From NCBI GenBank assembly GCA_020628265.1, contig JAHDFG010000025.1:1932-15406 (forward strand): a DNA stretch of 13,475 nucleotides, in the 5' to 3' direction. Below the pieces are notes generated by a model. The model had not been told where the DNA came from. It saw nothing but the letters and a program-made list of their open reading frames with translations, and did not search any database. The position numbers and the translations under genes were made by a program. This DNA comes from Pseudooctadecabacter sp. Its GTDB lineage: Bacteria; Pseudomonadota; Alphaproteobacteria; Rhodobacterales; Rhodobacteraceae. Of this stretch, positions 1 to 7,643 are shown in pieces (position 1 is the stretch's first letter; each line of letters opens with the position of its first letter).

Positions 1-60
1 CGCCTCCCGCGCGGCGAGCCAGTCGTCCAGACGGTCAAGTTCGGGAAGGTCAGGTCGCAT
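1..60 (-). CDS. Partial CDS, N-terminal 20 codons, unknown product
   Basis: An ATG at 60 on the minus strand opens a frame reading MRPDLPELDRLDDWLAAREA that stays open to the window edge. It overlaps the last 11 nt of the upstream GPH-type transporter gene in another frame, an arrangement typical of translationally coupled genes in an operon. The codons are GC-rich like the neighbours. Twenty residues are not enough to name a family. It is presumably a catabolic or accessory gene co-transcribed with the transporter. Confidence 0.6.
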   Translation of the reverse strand, partial: MRPDLPELDRLDDWLAAREA

Positions 61-1393
61 TGAGGACCTTCCGCACTTGCGGGCCATAGACGCCCAGCAA
101 CAACACTACCGAAAGGCCCAATACGCCTGCGGGGACCAAAGTCACCGCCCAGTGCAAGGCAGAAATCGCCTCTGGTGATTGTTCGGCCACGCCTTGTGTC
201 GTCTCGACCCAACCATATGCGCCAAGGATCCCGCCAAGGATCAGTGGAGCAAAGGCATTGGCGGTCTTCTGGCCGAACAGCCAGATGGCGGAAAACGCGC
301 CTTCGATTGCCTCCCCTGATTCCGCCCTCGTGACGTCCATCAGGTCAGGATACATCGCCCAAGGGATTTGCTGATAGGACCCATTGGTCATACCGGCGAG
401 GACGAACATGCCCGCAACGATCGTAACGTTGGTCGAGGGAAGAACCGAGTAAAGCCCGTAGAGCAGAACGATATAGAGCCCCAAGCCCACCACCAGTGCC
501 CCCAGCTTCCCCAGCCGCGCTGAGGCATAGACCCAAACCGCTTGGCTGAGGATTGAACCGACGGTGAAGGCCGCAAACATCAGACTCAACACTGTCAGCG
601 CCTGTGCCGCCCCTGACAAAGCATTGTCACCTGTGTCAGCCACCAGATAGAGCGCGGCAAACGGCAATCCGGCGGTGATGAGCGCAATGGCAAGGGTCAT
701 GACGCCGTAAAGGATCGCAAGGATCAGGAACGCACGGTTGCCCAGAACCAGCGACAGCATCCGGACAGGACTAACGCTGGAGGGTGTTTCGATCTTGGGC
801 GCGCGACGGGTGGCAAAGACCGACAGCCAGATTGCCCCGATGATGAGGGGCGACACCGTCAGCGCCGCCGAGGCATAGCCGTTGCCTGCCGCAAGTCCGG
901 GGATCAAGGCACCACCGATAAGAATGCCAACGCTAGCAAAACCCATGCGCCACGCGGTCATGGCGGATCGTTCCTGCGGGTTCTGCGTGATCTCACCGGC
1001 CATGGCGCCATAGGGAATGGCCACCATCGTAAAGCCCAAAGTGGCCAACATGAAAAAGCCCAAAACCCACGGCAGGGCGTCTGTGCCGACCACACCTTCA
1101 GGGACCGAGAACAGGCCAACCATGCCTGCCGCCATCACCACAGCCCCCGCAACCATCCACGGGGCACGCCGCCCGAACCGCGTGTGCGTCCGGTCACTCA
1201 GGTAGCCCACAATGGGATCGGTGATCATGTCGAAGATCAAAACAGCCGTCGTCGCCAGACCCGCAATCTCGACCGGCACGGCCAAAACAGACGTTAAGTA
1301 GGCAAACACCAACAGCTGTTTGACCACCACGAAGACGACCACCCCCATATCGGCAAGCCCCCAGCCTGCCTTTTGCCCCAATGACAACGCCAT
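50..1393 (-). CDS. MFS transporter, GPH (MelB-like) sugar:cation symporter family
   Basis: This is an integral inner-membrane transporter of about 447 residues with roughly 12 hydrophobic segments. After the second helix it carries the sequence DPIVGYLSDRTHTRFGRR, the DPxxGxxxDRTxTRxGRR loop typical of the glycoside-pentoside-hexuronide symporters (MelB family). Near the C-terminus an EGAFSAIWLFGQK segment also fits the family. I chose the ATG at 1393 because GGGAGG lies just upstream at good spacing; the in-frame start at 1420 would put that ribosome-binding site inside the gene. The substrate cannot be read from the sequence; a sugar, glycoside or uronate coupled to Na+ or H+ is the family expectation. 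It lies 95 nt behind the hydrolase gene, and a 22-bp palindrome sits in that gap, so it may have its own control as well as operon read-through. Confidence 0.85.
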   Translation of the reverse strand: MALSLGQKAGWGLADMGVVVFVVVKQLLVFAYLTSVLAVPVEIAGLATTAVLIFDMITDPIVGYLSDRTHTRFGRRAPWMVAGAVVMAAGMVGLFSVPEGVVGTDALPWVLGFFMLATLGFTMVAIPYGAMAGEITQNPQERSAMTAWRMGFASVGILIGGALIPGLAAGNGYASAALTVSPLIIGAIWLSVFATRRAPKIETPSSVSPVRMLSLVLGNRAFLILAILYGVMTLAIALITAGLPFAALYLVADTGDNALSGAAQALTVLSLMFAAFTVGSILSQAVWVYASARLGKLGALVVGLGLYIVLLYGLYSVLPSTNVTIVAGMFVLAGMTNGSYQQIPWAMYPDLMDVTRAESGEAIEGAFSAIWLFGQKTANAFAPLILGGILGAYGWVETTQGVAEQSPEAISALHWAVTLVPAGVLGLSVVLLLGVYGPQVRKVLNAT

Positions 1394-1467
1394 GTTTGCT
1401 CCTCCCAAAGCCTTTGGCAAAGCCTAGACAGACAAAAGCGCCGCCCCAAAGCGAAACGTGGGGTAAA

Positions 1468-1489
1468 ACCAAAATTATATAATTTTGGT
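1468..1489. promoter_or_regulatory. Perfect 22-bp AT-rich palindrome
   Basis: The half-site ACCAAAATTAT is followed immediately by its exact reverse complement, with no spacer. It touches the stop codon of the hydrolase gene and lies about 75 bp upstream of the transporter start. A perfect symmetrical AT-rich site in GC-rich DNA suggests a dimeric regulator-binding site. As a hairpin it would be weak (mostly A-T, no loop) and no clean T-tract follows, so a terminator is less likely. Confidence 0.5.
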
Positions 1490-2223
1490 CACCCCCCGAC
1501 CTCCTCCACCGCCTTCAATATCACCGGCAGGCAATCAGGGCTGGAGAAGGAGTGGTCAGCGTCCTTCACGAGGGTCAGTTGCGCGTCGTCGCACTCCATA
1601 TGGTCCAGAAGACGTGTCCCCCATTCGACAGGCACCGACGTGTCGGCTGTTCCCATGACCAGACGGACCGGAAAAGGCAGCTTTAAAGGGTCACGCAAAA
1701 CCAACCTGTCGCGCCCCTCTTCGATCAGGCGTTTGGTGATGATGTAGGGCTCTCCATACTCCGACGGCAGGGCCACACGGCCTTCGCGCATCAGTTTGGC
1801 CCGCATGACCTCATCAAATCCGGCCCAAAACCCGTCTTCGGTAAAGTCTGGCGCGGCCGCAACGCCGACCAACCCGCGAACACGCTCTGGCATCTCACGC
1901 GCTACCAGCAACGAGATCCAGCCCCCCATGCTGGAGCCGACCAGCACCAGCGGTCCGGTGACCGCGCCCAATACGGCGCAGGCATCTTCGAACCAGTCAC
2001 CGATAGAGCCGTCGGTGAATTCGCCCCCGCTAACCCCATGGCCGGAGTAGTCAAAACGTAGGAACGCACGGCCCGTATCCTGCGCCCAGCGCTCAAGGTA
2101 GAGCGCCTTGGTGCCTTCCATGTCGGACTTGAACCCGCCCAAAAACACCACCGTCGGGCCTGTGCCTTCGGTCAAATGGTAGGCGATGTCGCGGCCTTGG
2201 GGGGTGCGCAGTCTGTCAGGCAT
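1489..2223 (-). CDS. Alpha/beta hydrolase, ABHD10-like serine esterase/thioesterase
   Basis: This is a complete 244-residue alpha/beta hydrolase. The nucleophile elbow is GSSMGG (Ser98); the acid is probably Asp194 in MGTADTSVP and the histidine His224 in DADHS. The stretch after the elbow (around residues 147-200: RVALPSEYG, then a Lys-Arg-Leu-Ile-Glu-Glu helix, then a Pro-rich strand before the Asp) resembles animal ABHD10, a mitochondrial depalmitoylase and acyl-glucuronide esterase, from memory of that family. No signal peptide is seen, so it is cytoplasmic. Its ATGCCTGA start overlaps the stop of the upstream MFS gene by 8 nt, with GGAG about 7 nt before the ATG inside that gene, so the two are translationally coupled. 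The physiological ester or thioester substrate is unknown. Confidence 0.82.
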   Translation of the reverse strand: MPDRLRTPQGRDIAYHLTEGTGPTVVFLGGFKSDMEGTKALYLERWAQDTGRAFLRFDYSGHGVSGGEFTDGSIGDWFEDACAVLGAVTGPLVLVGSSMGGWISLLVAREMPERVRGLVGVAAAPDFTEDGFWAGFDEVMRAKLMREGRVALPSEYGEPYIITKRLIEEGRDRLVLRDPLKLPFPVRLVMGTADTSVPVEWGTRLLDHMECDDAQLTLVKDADHSFSSPDCLPVILKAVEEVGG

Positions 2224-3451
2224 CTGTGGTCTCCACTTCTTTCAACGACCACGCCACCGCGGCCCCTGCAAGAGACATCACAATAAACACCCAAAGGACA
2301 AGGGGGACCGACCACGCAGCCAGACCAGCCGCGACAGCGCCAACGCCGATCAACACCAGTCCGATCGCAGTGTTAGACACCGCCGTATAGGCAGAACGGT
2401 CGTTTTCACCAGCCATATCAACAAGATAGGTCGAACGCCCCTGCCGCACGCCGTTATAGGCGATCATCAGCCCAAAGAGTGCGACAGCCATGGCCCAAAC
2501 CGACCCCGATCCGATCCAAAGACAGGCACCCAGCGCCAGCGCCGCCGCGATCCCGGCCCAGACCAGCACCATGCGAGACGACCGGTCTGACAGCCAGCCC
2601 CACACATAGGATGACACCAGCGCCCCGAGAGAGGATGCGAAGACGAGCGCGCCCAGCTGGTTCAGCACCGCGCCGTCCGACGCAAGCAGCACAACATAAG
2701 GCGGCGCAAGTGCTGTGCCGACCAGAAGCGCACGGGCAAGAACGAAACGGCGCAGATCGGACCGGTCCAGCAAAAGACGCAACGGGGCGGCGATGCTATC
2801 CTCCTCGCCAGTGTCAGACGGGTCTTCCTCCATCCGCGACATCAGCATCGCAGCCAGAACCCACGACAGTGCCGCAAGGGACAAGGCCCCCACGATCAAT
2901 GCAAACTTATCATCCGGCCCAATCATCAAAATGCCCGCGAACACCAGAACAACCGCAGCTGAGACGGTGCTGGCGGCCCCCGTGGTTTGACCGCGCGCCG
3001 TCTTTTCAACAGTCTTGCCAAGAACGTCTTTATAGCTCGCCGAGCAGATAGACCGGCACAGGGCAAGGATGCCCAGAAGTGTAACGATCACCGCGCCCGC
3101 CGCCTGCCCTTCGAGCGTCAGAGCCGCCAGAACGATCCCCGCAACAGACGCGCCCTGCCCGACAGACCCTGCAGCCCAGGCCCATTTGCGGCGCGCCATG
3201 GCTTTGATCCTGGGGGCGAGCAAAATCTGCGGCAGCAGCGCTCCGCTCTCGCGTACGGGAACCAATGCCCCCACCCAAAACGCGCCAGCGCCAAGCGACG
3301 AGACCAGCCAACTGAGCACCAGTTTGGGGCTTAGCAGACCGTCCGCCGATTTAGATGCCGACAGAGCCGCGACATGCCGCCGGATGTTACGGGTGTTGCT
3401 GTCTGTCTTCGCGTCGGTAGCGGTCAGGCGGGAAAGAATCGTCTCGGCCAT
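2216..3451 (-). CDS. MFS transporter, unknown substrate
   Basis: A 411-residue protein with a polar N-terminal tail of about 40 residues followed by around 12 hydrophobic helices, as expected for the major facilitator superfamily. A PVRESGALLPQ segment follows the first helix, and a GWLSDRSSR loop (residues around 285-295) matches the family's G-x-x-x-D-R cytoplasmic loop. GAGGAG precedes the ATG at good spacing. It is the first gene of the minus-strand string and is coupled to the hydrolase downstream, so exporter and esterase probably serve one process. It is divergent from the ArsR-SRPBCC regulator, which is a plausible controller. Substrate and direction of transport cannot be assigned. 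Confidence 0.82.
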   Translation of the reverse strand: MAETILSRLTATDAKTDSNTRNIRRHVAALSASKSADGLLSPKLVLSWLVSSLGAGAFWVGALVPVRESGALLPQILLAPRIKAMARRKWAWAAGSVGQGASVAGIVLAALTLEGQAAGAVIVTLLGILALCRSICSASYKDVLGKTVEKTARGQTTGAASTVSAAVVLVFAGILMIGPDDKFALIVGALSLAALSWVLAAMLMSRMEEDPSDTGEEDSIAAPLRLLLDRSDLRRFVLARALLVGTALAPPYVVLLASDGAVLNQLGALVFASSLGALVSSYVWGWLSDRSSRMVLVWAGIAAALALGACLWIGSGSVWAMAVALFGLMIAYNGVRQGRSTYLVDMAGENDRSAYTAVSNTAIGLVLIGVGAVAAGLAAWSVPLVLWVFIVMSLAGAAVAWSLKEVETTDA

Positions 3452-3554
3452 GCTGGGCTCCTCGATGGGTTGGATACCTAACGCGAGGGCGTGCCGGGCG
3501 GTTCCCCAAGCATCATAGATGCCGACTTTCAGTAAAAATATTCATTTTTTTCAA

Positions 3555-3566
3555 TTCCCTAGGGAA
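3555..3566. promoter_or_regulatory. 12-bp perfect palindrome TTCCCTAGGGAA
   Basis: This symmetrical site lies in the divergent intergenic region between the MFS transporter and the ArsR-type regulator, 5 bp from the larger palindrome at 3572-3611. It could be a second protein-binding site or part of a promoter. Position and symmetry are the only support. Confidence 0.3.
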
Positions 3567-3571
3567 GCCTA

Positions 3572-3611
3572 ATAGGTTACCATATTGTCACGTGACTAAA
3601 TAGTAACTTAT
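3572..3611. promoter_or_regulatory. Probable ArsR-type operator: 40-bp imperfect palindrome
   Basis: Centred between 3591 and 3592, 16 of 20 base pairs are symmetrical. The core is GTCACGTGAC (3587-3596) and the outer arms are GTTAC (3576-3580) and GTAAC (3603-3607), with further pairs at ATA/TAT. It ends 10 bp before the ATG of the ArsR-SRPBCC gene. ArsR-family repressors bind long imperfect inverted repeats overlapping their own promoter, so autoregulation and control of the divergent MFS-hydrolase string are the natural reading. That is an inference from position and symmetry. Confidence 0.6.
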
Positions 3612-3614
3612 AGG
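3585..3614 (+). promoter_or_regulatory. Candidate promoter of the ArsR-SRPBCC gene
   Basis: TTGTCA at 3585-3590 resembles a -35 box and TATAGG at 3609-3614 a -10 box, with an 18-bp spacer. Both lie within or overlap the palindrome. Transcription would start at about 3621, next to the ATG at 3622, where no clear ribosome-binding site is seen, so the mRNA may be leaderless. The boxes are only moderate matches. Confidence 0.35.
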
Positions 3615-3621
3615 TCTTTCC

Positions 3622-4392
3622 ATGGACGCGATTTTCAAAGCCCTTGGCGACCCCGCCCGACGCGCCCTTTTGGACGCATTGCGCCAGAAGGACGGGCAAT
3701 CGCTTTCGGATCTCGAAGCCACGCTCACTGAGATGAGCCGCTTTGGCGTGATGAAGCACCTCAAGGTCTTGGAAGACGCGCACCTGATCGTCACGCGCAA
3801 GGATGGACGGTTCAAATACCACTACCTCAACCCGCTTCCCCTGCAGGAAGTGGCGGACCGGTGGATCGAACCCCTTGTGCAGCGGCCCACCGCCCGGGCT
3901 GTGACACGCCTGAAACGCAAACTGGAAAGCGAGACCAAAATGACCAAACCTGATTTCATGATGCAGACATTTATCGACTGCACCCACGACGCCCTTTGGG
4001 ATGCCCTGACCCGCGGCGAGCTGATGGGCCAGTACCATTTCGGCTGCGAGAAGGTCGAAGGCGACCATGAAAAGCCCGGCGATGAGATCGACATGTATTT
4101 CCCGCCGGAAATGGGGGGCGGCGTAATGCTGTCGAACCGCGTGATCTCGATCGATCCCAAGTCCCGCATAGAGATGTCGTTTGTGCCCGGTTGGTCCGAT
4201 GACCCCAATGAAAGCCGCTGCGTGTACCTGTTGGAGCCCGAGGCGCGCGGCATGAAGCTGACGATTGAACACTACGACCTCGCCCCGTCGGACGATGGCG
4301 TCCAAGAAGGTTGGGCACGGTTTGCGGCCGGACTGAAATCGTGGCTTGAGACCGGATCAACGGTCCGGTTCTCCATGGCCAACGCGGGGTAA
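3622..4392 (+). CDS. ArsR-type HTH regulator fused to SRPBCC/AHSA1 domain
   Basis: This 256-residue cytoplasmic protein has two parts. Residues 1-90 form an ArsR/SmtB-type winged helix: it opens with FKALGDPARRALLDAL, the recognition helix region is SRFGVMKHLKVLEDAHLI, and the wing is RKDGRFKYHYLN. Residues of about 108-245 form an SRPBCC (START-like, AHSA1) fold, which in this family has a hydrophobic ligand cavity. No metal-binding ELCVC motif is present, so it is probably a ligand sensor rather than a metal sensor. The ATG at 3622 lacks a clear Shine-Dalgarno; an internal ATG at residue 107 would give only the second domain. It is followed 5 nt later by the MAPEG gene and is divergent from the MFS-hydrolase genes, its likely targets together with itself. 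Confidence 0.85.
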   Translation: MDAIFKALGDPARRALLDALRQKDGQSLSDLEATLTEMSRFGVMKHLKVLEDAHLIVTRKDGRFKYHYLNPLPLQEVADRWIEPLVQRPTARAVTRLKRKLESETKMTKPDFMMQTFIDCTHDALWDALTRGELMGQYHFGCEKVEGDHEKPGDEIDMYFPPEMGGGVMLSNRVISIDPKSRIEMSFVPGWSDDPNESRCVYLLEPEARGMKLTIEHYDLAPSDDGVQEGWARFAAGLKSWLETGSTVRFSMANAG

Positions 4393-4397
4393 CGACG

Positions 4398-4826
4398 ATG
4401 GAGACGCTCCCCACAGAAATCGGCATTCTGACCTGTCTGATGATCCTTGCGGGTTCCTTATGGATCCCGCACATCATCGGGGTGACCACGACGCCCGAAG
4501 GCTCCTTGCCTGAGGGTACACCAGACGGGTTCGTGCGGATCGCCGATATTCACAAACATCGCCCTTGGGTCGGTCGTGCGCACCGTGCACACATGAACCT
4601 TTTGGAACAGGGCATCCCTTTTGCCATATTGGTTCTGATCCTCGTACAGATCGACGGGTTCACCGCATTGACCTATTGGACCGCGATTGCCTTTTTCTGG
4701 ATCAGGGTCGCACATGCGGTGGGCTACATCACCGCTTGGGCACAAATGCCGGCACGGCCCCTCATCTTTACCGCCGGGTGGATCTGCGTGTTGATCATGG
4801 CCTACGCCGTGTTCGCGGCCGCCTAA
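4398..4826 (+). CDS. MAPEG family membrane protein
   Basis: A 142-residue inner-membrane protein with four hydrophobic segments (about 7-28, 72-86, 91-112 and 118-141). The conserved MAPEG signature is visible after the first loop as RAHRAHMNLLEQ (residues 60-71), matching the family's R-A-x-x-N-x-x-E motif that contributes to glutathione binding in the eukaryotic enzymes. Animal members are microsomal glutathione S-transferases and leukotriene synthases; bacterial members mostly lack a defined substrate. It lies 5 nt behind the ArsR-SRPBCC gene and is surely co-transcribed with it. A role in detoxifying a hydrophobic compound, alongside the regulator and the divergent transporter and esterase, is plausible but unproven. 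Confidence 0.85.
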   Translation: METLPTEIGILTCLMILAGSLWIPHIIGVTTTPEGSLPEGTPDGFVRIADIHKHRPWVGRAHRAHMNLLEQGIPFAILVLILVQIDGFTALTYWTAIAFFWIRVAHAVGYITAWAQMPARPLIFTAGWICVLIMAYAVFAAA

Positions 4827-4832
4827 AAGCCT

Positions 4833-4860
4833 GCGACCGGCGGGACCCCTCGCCGGTCGC
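4833..4860. terminator. Hairpin between convergent genes, probably bidirectional terminator
   Basis: A perfect 10-bp stem (GCGACCGGCG and its complement) surrounds an 8-nt loop. It lies between the MAPEG stop and the stop of the convergent glycosylase gene. On the minus strand the stem is followed by AGGCTTTTA, a short T-run; on the plus strand there is no T-run, so termination there may be weaker. Confidence 0.65.
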
Positions 4861-5519
4861 TACGCGTCGATGCTCTGGGCAAGGACGCGGCTGATTTCCG
4901 TCAGCGACCGGCCAGACTGATCGGCCCAGGTATTAAAGGCCCCCTGCACTGCTGCCATGGCCTTTTGTGACGTGGGTGCCTTATCAATCACCCCTTCCGC
5001 AACAAGCCGTGCCACCACATCCCGCGACAGGATAAAGCTGTCGACGCCAAGCCTGCGCAGCGCATAAGCGCCCGTCGATCCGCCCAAACGCGATCCGTTC
5101 TTCTTGAGCCATAGCATCAGCCCTGCGAAGTCGTCTGCCGGCCAGTCCGCGATGAAGGCAGGAAAGTCACCGGCCTCTTGGATCATGATGGCATTGTCCT
5201 GAATGGACCGGATTTTCGGCGGCGACCGGATGACGCGCGGATCGCTGACCAATTGGTCGAACCAGTCAGGTTCCATAAACGCCGCGCGTCCGATGTCGAA
5301 GCCATGGAAAGCTTCTGTGATGCCAGGCCACTTGTTTTCCACCACGGTCCATGCGAGCCCCGCAGAAAAGATGCCGCGTGCGAAGGCGGCCAAGAAGTCC
5401 TCAGGCGCAATCGCCGCGATATCATCCCGCCCCTTGGGCATCGACATGCCCTGCCAAAGCGCGTCCTCGCTGCCTTTGCGGGCAACGGCAATCTGCAAAA
5501 TCTCATCAAAGTGGCGCAT
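4860..5519 (-). CDS. Tag (DNA-3-methyladenine glycosylase I) family protein, divergent
   Basis: A 219-residue helical protein that aligns by eye with the 3-methyladenine glycosylase I (HhH) family: FSAGLAW (51-57) matches AGLSW of E. coli Tag, followed by a W-x-x-(I/F)-x-x-A-F-x-x-F-D segment and a VIRSPPKIRSIQDNA segment like Tag's IIRHRGKIQAIIGNA. Active members remove 3-methyladenine from alkylated DNA. Here the zinc ligands of E. coli Tag (two Cys, two His) are absent, since the protein has no cysteine at all, and the position of the catalytic Glu38 appears to be Gly49. It may have altered specificity or no glycosylase activity. The start at 5519 is preferred over 5651 because GGGGGGAAG lies just upstream and the family similarity begins there. 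It is divergent from thrS. Confidence 0.65.
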   Translation of the reverse strand: MRHFDEILQIAVARKGSEDALWQGMSMPKGRDDIAAIAPEDFLAAFARGIFSAGLAWTVVENKWPGITEAFHGFDIGRAAFMEPDWFDQLVSDPRVIRSPPKIRSIQDNAIMIQEAGDFPAFIADWPADDFAGLMLWLKKNGSRLGGSTGAYALRRLGVDSFILSRDVVARLVAEGVIDKAPTSQKAMAAVQGAFNTWADQSGRSLTEISRVLAQSIDA

Positions 5520-5671
5520 GTTCTTCCCCCCAATGGTCGCGGCAACCGTGCCACGGCGCGCCACATTGCACAAACACGGCTTGACCGATCCCCTTAAAAG
5601 CCTCATGTCAGCGAGACACATACCCGCAACCGGGCGCTTTGTAGCCGCCAAACCGACGAGGAGCCGAACAA

Positions 5672-7618
5672 ATGGCCCAAATCTCCCTTACTTTTCCCGA
5701 TGGCAATTCCCGTGACTACGACGCAGGCGTGACCCCTGCCGAAGTCGCAGCCTCCATTGCGACGTCACTGGCCAAGAAAGCCATCTCTGCAACCGTGAAC
5801 GGCTCCCATTGGGATCTCGCGTGGCCCATTGAGGAAGACGCGCAGATCGCCATCAACACCATGAAGGACGAGGAGCCAGCGCTGGAGCTGATCCGCCACG
5901 ACCTTGCCCACATCATGGCCCGCGCCGTGCAGGAAATCTGGCCGGACACCCAAGTGACCATCGGCCCCGTCATCGACAACGGCTGGTACTATGACTTTGA
6001 CCGCGCGGAGCCTTTCACGCCAGAAGACCTCGGCCTGATCGAAAAGAAGATGAAAGAGATCATCAACAAGCGTGACGCGGTCCGCACCGAAGTGTGGGAG
6101 CGGGAAAAAGCCGTTCAGTATTATAAAGACCGCGGTGAACCCTATAAGGTTGAACTGATCGACGCCATTCCCGGCGATGAACCCCTGCGCATGTATTGGC
6201 ACGGCGACTGGCAGGATCTCTGCCGTGGCCCGCACCTGCAGCACACCGGACAGGTGCCCGGCGACAGCTGGAAACTGATGTCCGTTGCTGGCGCGTACTG
6301 GCGCGGCGACAGCGACCGCGCCATGTTGCAGCGGATTTACGGCGTGGCCTTCCAGAACAAGGAAAAGCTGCGCGAGTATCTCAACTTCCTCGAAGAGGCC
6401 GAAAAGCGTGACCACCGCAAACTGGGTCGTGAAATGGACCTCTACCACATGCAGGAAGAGGCCCCCGGTCAGGTCTTCTGGCACCCTAACGGCTGGATGA
6501 TCTACACCCAGCTGCAAGACTACATGCGCCGCAAACAGCGCGCCGGTGGCTATGTTGAGGTGAACACCCCGCAGGTCGTGGACCGCAAACTCTGGGAAGC
6601 CTCCGGCCACTGGGAGAAGTATCAGGAAAACATGTTCATCGTCGAAGTGGACGAAGAGCACGCCCGCGAAAAGGCGGTGAACGCCCTGAAGCCCATGAAC
6701 TGCCCCTGCCACGTGCAGGTCTACAATCAGGGCCTGAAGTCCTATCGCGACCTGCCCCTGCGCATGGCCGAATTCGGGTCCTGCAACCGGTACGAACCCT
6801 CCGGCGCTTTGCATGGCATCATGCGCGTGCGCGGCTTTACCCAAGACGATGGCCATATCTTCTGCACCGAGGCGCAGATCGAATCCGAGACGGCCGAGTT
6901 CATCAAGTTCCTGTCCGAGGTCTACAAAGACCTTGGGTTTGAGAATTTCAGCGTGAAGTTCTCCGACCGCCCGGAAACCCGCGCCGGTTCGGATGAGGTT
7001 TGGGACAAGGCCGAGGCCGCGTTGTTGTCCGCCACCCGTGCAGCGGGCATCGAGCCCACGCTGAACCCCGGCGAAGGCGCGTTCTACGGCCCCAAGCTGG
7101 AATTCGTTCTGACCGACGCCATCGGACGGGATTGGCAGTGCGGCACCCATCAGGTGGACTTCGTTCTGCCGGAACGTCTGGACGCCACTTACATTGGCGC
7201 GGACGGTGAAAAGCACCGCCCCGTCATGTTGCACCGTGCGACGCTGGGATCATTCGAGCGCTTCATCGGTATTCTGATCGAGGAGCACGCAGGCAAGCTG
7301 CCATTCTGGCTGGCCCCGCGTCAGGTTGTTGTGGCCTCCATCGTGTCGGACGCGGATGATTACGTGCATGAGGTCGTGGCGACGTTGAAGGCTGCAGGTG
7401 TCCGTGCCGAAGCCGACATCCGCAACGAAAAGATCAACTACAAGGTCCGTGAGCACAGCCTTGGCAAGGTGCCCGTGATTCTGGCCTGCGGCGGACGTGA
7501 GGTTGAAGAACGCACGGTGTCGGTACGGCGGCTTGGTGAAAAGCAAACATCTGTAACATCGCTGGCCGAGATCGTGGAAGAATTGCAAAAATCGGCGACA
7601 CCCCCCGATCTTTTGTAA
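5672..7618 (+). CDS. thrS: Threonyl-tRNA synthetase
   Basis: A 648-residue class II synthetase that charges tRNA-Thr with threonine in the cytoplasm. Domains in order are: N-terminal TGS domain (about 1-62); the editing domain with H76-x3-H80 and C184-x3-H188, which hydrolyses Ser-tRNA-Thr; the catalytic core (about 245-540); and the anticodon-binding domain (about 548-645). Zinc ligands that select threonine are Cys344, His395 and His521, exactly ten residues beyond the E. coli positions. Motif 2 is RMAEFGSCNRYEPSGALHG and motif 3 is LHRATLGSFERFIGI. GAGGAG lies 8 nt before the ATG. A CTTGAC at 5580 could be a -35 element, but I see no good -10 and no T-box or operator-like leader. It is single-gene, closed by a strong terminator. 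Confidence 0.98.
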   Translation: MAQISLTFPDGNSRDYDAGVTPAEVAASIATSLAKKAISATVNGSHWDLAWPIEEDAQIAINTMKDEEPALELIRHDLAHIMARAVQEIWPDTQVTIGPVIDNGWYYDFDRAEPFTPEDLGLIEKKMKEIINKRDAVRTEVWEREKAVQYYKDRGEPYKVELIDAIPGDEPLRMYWHGDWQDLCRGPHLQHTGQVPGDSWKLMSVAGAYWRGDSDRAMLQRIYGVAFQNKEKLREYLNFLEEAEKRDHRKLGREMDLYHMQEEAPGQVFWHPNGWMIYTQLQDYMRRKQRAGGYVEVNTPQVVDRKLWEASGHWEKYQENMFIVEVDEEHAREKAVNALKPMNCPCHVQVYNQGLKSYRDLPLRMAEFGSCNRYEPSGALHGIMRVRGFTQDDGHIFCTEAQIESETAEFIKFLSEVYKDLGFENFSVKFSDRPETRAGSDEVWDKAEAALLSATRAAGIEPTLNPGEGAFYGPKLEFVLTDAIGRDWQCGTHQVDFVLPERLDATYIGADGEKHRPVMLHRATLGSFERFIGILIEEHAGKLPFWLAPRQVVVASIVSDADDYVHEVVATLKAAGVRAEADIRNEKINYKVREHSLGKVPVILACGGREVEERTVSVRRLGEKQTSVTSLAEIVEELQKSATPPDLL

Positions 7619-7643
7619 CAAAATCGGCCCGATTATTGTTACA
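7614..7643 (+). repeat. Inverted repeat across the thrS stop codon
   Basis: TGTAACAAAATCGG (7614-7627) is followed after one base by its near-exact complement (7629-7643, with one bulged base). The stop codon TAA is in the left arm. The symmetry is nearly continuous, so it could be a cruciform-like protein site or a first hairpin ahead of the terminator that starts at the next base. Confidence 0.45.

Noticed and set aside
2479..3051. Plus-strand frame rich in Pro, Arg and Thr
   Set aside because: Composition is typical of an antisense read of a hydrophobic membrane-protein gene; the MFS gene explains the region.
3577..4305. 242-codon minus-strand frame over the ArsR-SRPBCC gene
   Set aside because: Antisense shadow of a gene with clear domains; it also reads through the operator and shows no family pattern.
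5520..5671. T-box or other threonine-sensing leader before thrS
   Set aside because: No T-box sequence, specifier-loop structure or terminator is seen in the 152-bp divergent region.
5765..7234. Long 489-codon open frame on the minus strand
   Set aside because: It lies wholly antisense to thrS, has no ribosome-binding site and its sequence is the low-complexity product of GC-biased codons read backwards.
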